Positions 37,758 through 41,674 of a DNA stretch of 41,674 nucleotides are shown here, piece by piece; position 1 is the first letter of the stretch, and every line of letters begins with the position of its first letter. The notes beneath the pieces were generated by a model, which was not told the origin of the DNA, did not search any database, and saw only the letters and a program-made list of their open reading frames with translations. Source of the stretch: Exilibacterium sp. (GTDB lineage Bacteria; Pseudomonadota; Gammaproteobacteria; Pseudomonadales; Cellvibrionaceae); NCBI GenBank assembly GCA_028280195.1, contig JANQMH010000139.1, forward strand, positions 1 through 41,674, read 5' to 3'. A program made the position numbers and the translations under genes.

Positions 37758-38322
37758 TCTGAACCGCGAACAGCGGGCGACACTGCTGGCACTGGCGCGC
37801 CGCTCGATCGAGTACGGCAGCCAGCACCACCAGCCGCTGGCGGTGGACCTGGCGCTCTACGACCAGGCCTTGCAGCAGGTGGGTTGCTGCTTCGTATCTC
37901 TGCACAAACTGGGGCAGTTGCGCGGCTGCGTCGGCGCGCTTACGGCCTATCAACCCCTGGCCAGCGACGTGGCGGAACACGCCTATGCCGCGGCCTTCAA
38001 CGACCACAGATTCAATGCCATCAGTTCCGATGAGATACCGCTGCTGGATATAGAGATTGCGGTATTAACGGCGCAAACCCGGCTGCACGGTAACAGCGAG
38101 GCGGCGCTGCTGGCGCAACTGCGCGAGGGGGTGGACGGCCTCACCATTGAGGACAGACACCACCGCGCCACTTTTCTGCCGGCAGTATGGGCAAAGCTGC
38201 CCGACAAAGCCGAATTTTTGCGACAGCTCAAGCTGAAAGCAGGTCTGGCGGCGGACTACCGGTCGGATACTCTGCAGCTGTTTCGCTATCAAACCGTTAC
38301 TTTTTCCGAGCATTCAGGTTAA
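37744..38322 (+). CDS. amrA: AmmeMemoRadiSam system protein A (AMMECR1 domain)
   Basis: This 192-residue protein has the AMMECR1 domain. It shows the conserved LRGCVGAL motif (RGCVG is the family hallmark), followed by AYAAAFNDHRFNAIS and EIPLLDIEIAVLT. The late RATFLPAVWAKLPDKAEFLRQLKLKAGL segment completes the domain. The molecular activity is unknown. Its start lies inside the 3' end of the Memo gene, so the pair is translationally coupled. The 3' end overlaps the convergent dinB by 9 bases. Confidence 0.92.
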   Translation: MPFIDLNREQRATLLALARRSIEYGSQHHQPLAVDLALYDQALQQVGCCFVSLHKLGQLRGCVGALTAYQPLASDVAEHAYAAAFNDHRFNAISSDEIPLLDIEIAVLTAQTRLHGNSEAALLAQLREGVDGLTIEDRHHRATFLPAVWAKLPDKAEFLRQLKLKAGLAADYRSDTLQLFRYQTVTFSEHSG

Positions 38323-39405
38323 ATCCGCGCCGGGCTGCCGCGCTGGCGGCGTAAACAAGTCCAGTTGAGCGGCTATCGGTTCATCGCGCAGGTCGACAAA
38401 ACGCACCCCCAGTCCCAGCAGCCGCACCGGGCGCTCGCCGCGGGCGTAGGCGCCCTCGCAAAGCTGGCGATAGTCGTGCAGGCGGGCAGAAGTGCCGACC
38501 CGCTCCAGCGTGGTGGTGGTGAAATCGTTGAATTTCACTTTGACGAAGGCTTTCACCACCTTGTAATCACGGTCCACGCGGCCCAGCCGGCCTTTCAGTT
38601 CCACAAACAGCTCCGGCAGTTTTTCCAGGCATTGGGGCAACCCCGGCAGATCCTCGGCATAGGTGTGCTCGACGCTGAGCGATTTGCGCCGCCGGCTGGG
38701 TTTGACCGGGCGCTCGTCGCGCCCGCGGCACAGCTCAAACAGCCGCGCGCCGAAAGAGCCGAAGCGCTCGGTCAGCTCGAACACACTGAAACGCCGCAGC
38801 TCGCCACAGGTTTCGATGCCCATGCGCCGCATTTTCCCGGCGGTGACCTTGCCGACACCAAAAATGCGATCTACCGGCAGCTGCACGACGAAATCGTCTA
38901 CCTGCTCGGGCGTGACTACGGTCAGGCCGTCGGGCTTGCGCCAGTCACTGGCGATCTTGGCGAGAAATTTATTCGGCGCCACGCCGGCGGACACGGTAAT
39001 CTGCAGGCGCTCGAAGATGCGCTGGCGGATTTCCTGCGCCATCAAAGTGGCACTGCCCTGACATTTGCCGCTGTCGCTGACATCGAGGAAGGCCTCGTCC
39101 AGCGACAGCGGCTCCACCAGGTCAGTATAGTCGAAAAACACTTCGCGAATTTGGGCGGAGGCCTGGCGGTATTTCTCGGGGTTGTGCGGCACGATCAACA
39201 GATCCGGACACAAGCGCCGGGCATGGGCGGAGGCCATGGCCGAGTGCACGCCAAACTCCCGCGCCTCGTAATTGCAGGTGGATATCACACCGCGGCGACT
39301 CGGGTCACCGCCCACGGCAAGGGGGCGACCGCGCAGACTGGGGTCGTCACGCATTTCTATGGCGGCATAGAAACAATCGGCGTCGCAGTGAATGATTTTA
39401 CGCAC
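38314..39405 (-). CDS. dinB: DNA polymerase IV (DinB)
   Basis: DinB is a Y-family translesion polymerase. The 363-residue protein keeps Asp8 and the catalytic pair Asp103-Glu104 in SLDEAFLDVS. The steric-gate position reads Cys11-Phe12-Tyr13. The little-finger domain follows from about residue 240. A C-terminal QLDLF motif near residue 350 matches the beta-clamp binding consensus. The start is GTG with GGGAG 5 bases upstream; a TATAAT lies about 30 bases above it. The protein ends a few residues after the clamp motif, and its last codons overlap the AMMECR1 gene on the other strand. Confidence 0.96.
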   Translation of the reverse strand: MRKIIHCDADCFYAAIEMRDDPSLRGRPLAVGGDPSRRGVISTCNYEAREFGVHSAMASAHARRLCPDLLIVPHNPEKYRQASAQIREVFFDYTDLVEPLSLDEAFLDVSDSGKCQGSATLMAQEIRQRIFERLQITVSAGVAPNKFLAKIASDWRKPDGLTVVTPEQVDDFVVQLPVDRIFGVGKVTAGKMRRMGIETCGELRRFSVFELTERFGSFGARLFELCRGRDERPVKPSRRRKSLSVEHTYAEDLPGLPQCLEKLPELFVELKGRLGRVDRDYKVVKAFVKVKFNDFTTTTLERVGTSARLHDYRQLCEGAYARGERPVRLLGLGVRFVDLRDEPIAAQLDLFTPPARQPGADLT

Positions 39406-39490
39406 AGCTGCTCCCGTTCAGACCCTGTAATTATATATCGCCGCCGTGGCAACAGCCTATTGCCGCCAGCACCCAAGCGCGGCGGCGGGG

Positions 39491-39496
39491 TATAAT
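39491..39496 (+). promoter_or_regulatory. -10 box of the 39527 gene
   Basis: A perfect TATAAT lies 31 bases before the ATG at 39527. No good -35 is seen at 16-18 bases upstream. It shows that the in-frame start at 39446 is upstream of transcription. Confidence 0.45.
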
Positions 39497-39526
39497 GGCA
39501 GCCAATCACAGACAGAGAGCAAGGTC

Positions 39527-39937
39527 ATGACTATTGGTACCTGGGAGCCCGGCGGACCGGCGCAAGATCCGCCGTTTGAAGTGCAGAGATCGCTACTGCT
39601 GCGGTTTATCGACCTCAGTCGCACACAAGCCTGGAATCAGATTCACCAGCTGCTGAGCAGCGAGGAGCTGCAGCGACAGAGCCGCCTGATGCGACTGGGC
39701 CGGCAGCGCTGGTCGGCCATCGCAGCCGACTTCGATAACGACCAGCTGCAGCACCTGGTGCGTTTTTTCACACTGGCGGAAATGCAGCTGCCCGGCTGGG
39801 AGGCGGGCGCCGAATCGCCGGTGGTATGGCTGGTCAAGGTATTGCGGCAGCGCAAATGTCCGCCCGACCGGGAACTGTTGATGTGGATTAAGCACAACAG
39901 TGACAATAAATTCCTGCCCAATGGCGCGCTGTCATAG
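39527..39937 (+). CDS. Conserved-looking protein of unknown function
   Basis: I do not recognise this 136-residue protein. It is soluble, without a signal peptide or membrane helix, and looks mainly helical. Leu/Gln-rich segments are LLLRFIDLSRTQAWNQIHQLL and LVRFFTLAEMQLPGWEAG. A WLVKVLRQRKCPPDRELLMW segment and a short conserved-looking tail HNSDNKFLPNGALS follow. The start at 39527 is supported by AAGG just upstream and a TATAAT at 39491. It is divergent from dinB and convergent with the redoxin gene. Codon use matches the neighbouring genes, so I regard it as a real gene. Confidence 0.75.
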   Translation: MTIGTWEPGGPAQDPPFEVQRSLLLRFIDLSRTQAWNQIHQLLSSEELQRQSRLMRLGRQRWSAIAADFDNDQLQHLVRFFTLAEMQLPGWEAGAESPVVWLVKVLRQRKCPPDRELLMWIKHNSDNKFLPNGALS

Positions 39938-39938
39938 C

Positions 39939-39954
39939 GGCCTGACGGCAGGCC
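39939..39954. terminator. Small GC hairpin between convergent genes
   Basis: GGCCTG and CAGGCC pair around a 4-base loop directly after the stop at 39937. It has no T run. It may serve as a weak terminator for either strand in this 46-base convergent gap. Confidence 0.3.
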
Positions 39955-39983
39955 CCGCCTCGGGACTCGCTGCAACTGACTCG

Positions 39984-40793
39984 CTACAAACTGGCCAGCG
40001 CCGTTTCATGGCGCGGCAGCAGGCGGTAGTTGTCGGCCCACTGCTGGTGGCGCAGTTCGCCGGCGCGATCCAAAGCCATCAGCCCCGGGCGCAGCGCATC
40101 GCGCCCGAAACCACAGAGAAACAGGCCCGGCGGCACGCCGCCGCGCAGCACCAAACCGGTGCCGGGCGGCTCATCGCGCAACTGCAAAACCGCTATATCG
40201 GCCTCACCCACCAGGTCTGCTATCGCCGCGGGCGACTCGGCGACAATGCACACGACGGCGATATCGCGCGCGTTCAGGTCGGCCGCCGCCGCCGCAAGCC
40301 TGCGCAGCTGCACCGCACTGTAGGGACACCAACTGCCGCGCAACACCAGCACCAGGCAGCGCCGGCCCCGCCACTGCCCCAGGCGCTGGCAGACACCCGC
40401 GGCATCGTATAGCTCGAGGGCCTGCACATCGCCACTGCTCAGCGGCGAACCCCGCCGCGCACCGATGGCGGAGGCCCAAAACGTGTGCAACAGCAAGCCC
40501 GCGACGCCGCAAAAAGCCAGCAGCAAAAGCAGGCCGCGCTCAGCGTCACCGACCAACACCACGCCGAGACCGATCAAGGCCAGAGCCGTGACACCGCTCT
40601 CGCGTTCATCAACGCCAGTTTCAACGGCCAGAAAACGCCGCCACAAAGCCATCAGTATCGGCGGCAGCACCGTCAGTAAAACACCGAACCACAAGCCATC
40701 GCCGCTGGTAAAAAGCATCATCAATGCGTACGCCGACAGCAGCAAGGCACCAATTGTGTAGGCAAAAACGTAGATGGATTTGATTTGTTGCAT
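39984..40793 (-). CDS. Membrane-anchored redoxin (AhpC/TSA-like) protein
   Basis: The 269-residue product joins an N-terminal membrane part with about four hydrophobic segments (residues 8-29, 34-52, 68-84, 87-108) to a C-terminal thioredoxin-fold domain. The redox site is WCPYS (Cys156) in LRGSWCPYSAVQLRRL. It resembles the WCP[YF]C site of peroxiredoxin-like proteins, but the second cysteine is a serine. The cis-proline strand is in RGGVPPGLFLCG. The start is the ATG at 40793; an upstream in-frame start at 40865 is less likely. The role is unknown; thiol reduction or disulfide chemistry at the membrane is an inference. Confidence 0.7.
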   Translation of the reverse strand: MQQIKSIYVFAYTIGALLLSAYALMMLFTSGDGLWFGVLLTVLPPILMALWRRFLAVETGVDERESGVTALALIGLGVVLVGDAERGLLLLLAFCGVAGLLLHTFWASAIGARRGSPLSSGDVQALELYDAAGVCQRLGQWRGRRCLVLVLRGSWCPYSAVQLRRLAAAAADLNARDIAVVCIVAESPAAIADLVGEADIAVLQLRDEPPGTGLVLRGGVPPGLFLCGFGRDALRPGLMALDRAGELRHQQWADNYRLLPRHETALASL

Positions 40794-40952
40794 AAATTTC
40801 AGCAAAAAGCCTGCAAGTCGTCTTAAAAAACTTGAATTTTCATGACAAACTCGTACCTTATACACGCTTTAATTTTTCAAGCAAGTTTCTCCAGACATCG
40901 AGATAAACTTTTTCGATTAACTGTCCAGACAAACAGAATAAGGAAGCTCATC

Positions 40953-41674
40953 ATGGCTGCCCGAAAAGCAAAAATCGTCGACCCCGTCGCACAGCTCGAA
41001 ACCGAACTGGCCAAACTGAAAGCGCAGCTGGAAAAGGCCCGCGCCAAACAGGAGGCCGATGTAGCAAAATCTCTGCTAAAACTGAGTAAAGATGCGGCCA
41101 AAGACGCCGCCAAGGTGAAGTCTGCACAAACCAAGCTGGCCGCTGCCCGCAAAAAGAAGAAGTCTGCCGCCAGCGCCAAGCTCGTTGCCACGGCCAGGGC
41201 TGCGGTGAACGCTGCCAAATCCGCCGCCCAGAGCAGCAAGCAGGCGGCAGCGGCTGCCAAGCAGCAGCTGGCCCAACTCAAAGCCGACAACAAGCGCGCC
41301 GCCGCGGTCAATAAAGCCGTTGCCAAGCAGGAGGCGGAGTTGAAGAAACAGCTGCTGGCCGCGGAAAAGAAAGCCGCTGCCAAAGCCAGGACAGCTGCCA
41401 AAAAGGCCGCCGCCAAAGCCAAGGCCGCGGAAAGGAAAGCCGCCGCCAGAGCCAAAGCAGCGGCCAAAAAAGCCGCCGCCAAGCTGAAAGCGGCTGAGAA
41501 AAAAGCCGCCGCCAAAGCCAAGGCCGCGGCAAGGAAAATCGCCGCTAAGGCCAAGGCAGCGCAAAAGAAAGCCGCCAGCAGGGCAAAAGCCGCCGCGAAA
41601 AAGCGCGCAACCAAGGCCAAGACCACTGCCAAACGCACGGCGGCCAAAAGCAAGGCCAGCGCCACAGCGGCCAA
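40953..41674 (+). CDS. Lys/Ala-rich histone-H1-like protein, 3' end outside window
   Basis: An open frame starts at the ATG at 40953, with AGGA 9 bases upstream, and runs without a stop to the end of the window (240 codons). The first 130 residues form Leu/Lys/Gln/Glu-rich helices likely to make coiled coils (QLETELAKLKAQLEKAR). From about residue 130 the sequence is a Lys/Ala-rich repeat of the KKAAAKAKAA type, as in histone-H1-like, AlgP-like or PhaF-like proteins. It probably binds nucleic acid and may compact DNA. The long open frame on the opposite strand is its mirror and not a gene. The frame has strong GC-rich codon bias. Confidence 0.85.
   Translation, partial: MAARKAKIVDPVAQLETELAKLKAQLEKARAKQEADVAKSLLKLSKDAAKDAAKVKSAQTKLAAARKKKKSAASAKLVATARAAVNAAKSAAQSSKQAAAAAKQQLAQLKADNKRAAAVNKAVAKQEAELKKQLLAAEKKAAAKARTAAKKAAAKAKAAERKAAARAKAAAKKAAAKLKAAEKKAAAKAKAAARKIAAKAKAAQKKAASRAKAAAKKRATKAKTTAKRTAAKSKASATAA

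Noticed and set aside
39425-39440. LexA-box-like site between dinB and the divergent gene
   Set aside because: One half (CTGT) with an AT-rich centre is present, but the other half reads ATCG instead of ACAG, so the match is too poor to call an SOS box; it overlaps the dinB -10 region.
40877-41674. Minus-strand open frame rich in Ala, Leu and Phe at the right edge
   Set aside because: It looks like a membrane protein only because it mirrors Lys/Ala repeats; the plus-strand frame has a start, a ribosome-binding site and a known protein type.

Overview
The window is a GC-rich, gene-dense chromosomal segment of a gammaproteobacterium. The gene order is close to the Pseudomonas one (murA-hisG-hisD; kdsD-kdsC-lptCAB-rpoN-hpf-ptsN-rapZ-npr; mreBCD-maf-rng-yhdP-nit divergent from gatCAB). 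Several accessory genes suggest a free-living, probably marine relative of the Cellvibrionales or Microbulbifer type. That assignment is inferred from gene order and gene content as I remember them, not from a database search. There are no rRNA, tRNA, CRISPR, prophage or insertion-sequence genes.

Layout. (1) 0.1-4.6 kb, minus strand: mlaC, then ibaG-murA-hisG-hisD. (2) 4.9-15.4 kb, plus strand: a Ca/Na antiporter, KDO synthesis (kdsD, kdsC), the LPS bridge and ATPase (lptC, lptA, lptB), rpoN, hpf, the nitrogen-PTS proteins (ptsN, npr), rapZ, the magnesium channel mgtE and the ribosome factor darP. (3) 15.4-20.0 kb: a variable block with an EamA exporter, an S9 peptidase, a methyltransferase and a lipoprotein MsrB. 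It sits where I expect tldD/pmbA. (4) 20.0-29.6 kb, minus strand: mreB-mreC-mreD-maf-rng-yhdP-nit, for cell shape, RNA processing and envelope lipid transport. (5) 30.0-34.5 kb, plus strand: gatCAB (Gln/Asn-tRNA amidotransferase), a PA4642-like protein and CysZ. (6) 34.5-41.7 kb: rhlB, doxX, an AmmeMemoRadiSam B/A pair, dinB, an unknown protein, a membrane redoxin and the start of a Lys/Ala-rich histone-H1-like protein that runs off the window.

Functionally most of the window is envelope and growth housekeeping: peptidoglycan precursor (MurA), KDO and LPS export, the rod complex, AsmA-like lipid transport, histidine synthesis and tRNA amidation.

The most unusual signals are: (a) intergenic elements of 7-bp units arranged as inverted arrays, in three unrelated sequence families, two of which supply the stop codon of the neighbouring gene (hisD, gatB); (b) an mreC gene that appears to start at ATT; (c) a solitary mlaC without mlaFED or mlaB; (d) two near-perfect GC hairpins in the gatCAB leader; (e) an MsrB lipoprotein that has lost one Cys of each zinc pair. 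I found no convincing new multi-gene system; the heptad elements are the best candidate for something undescribed.
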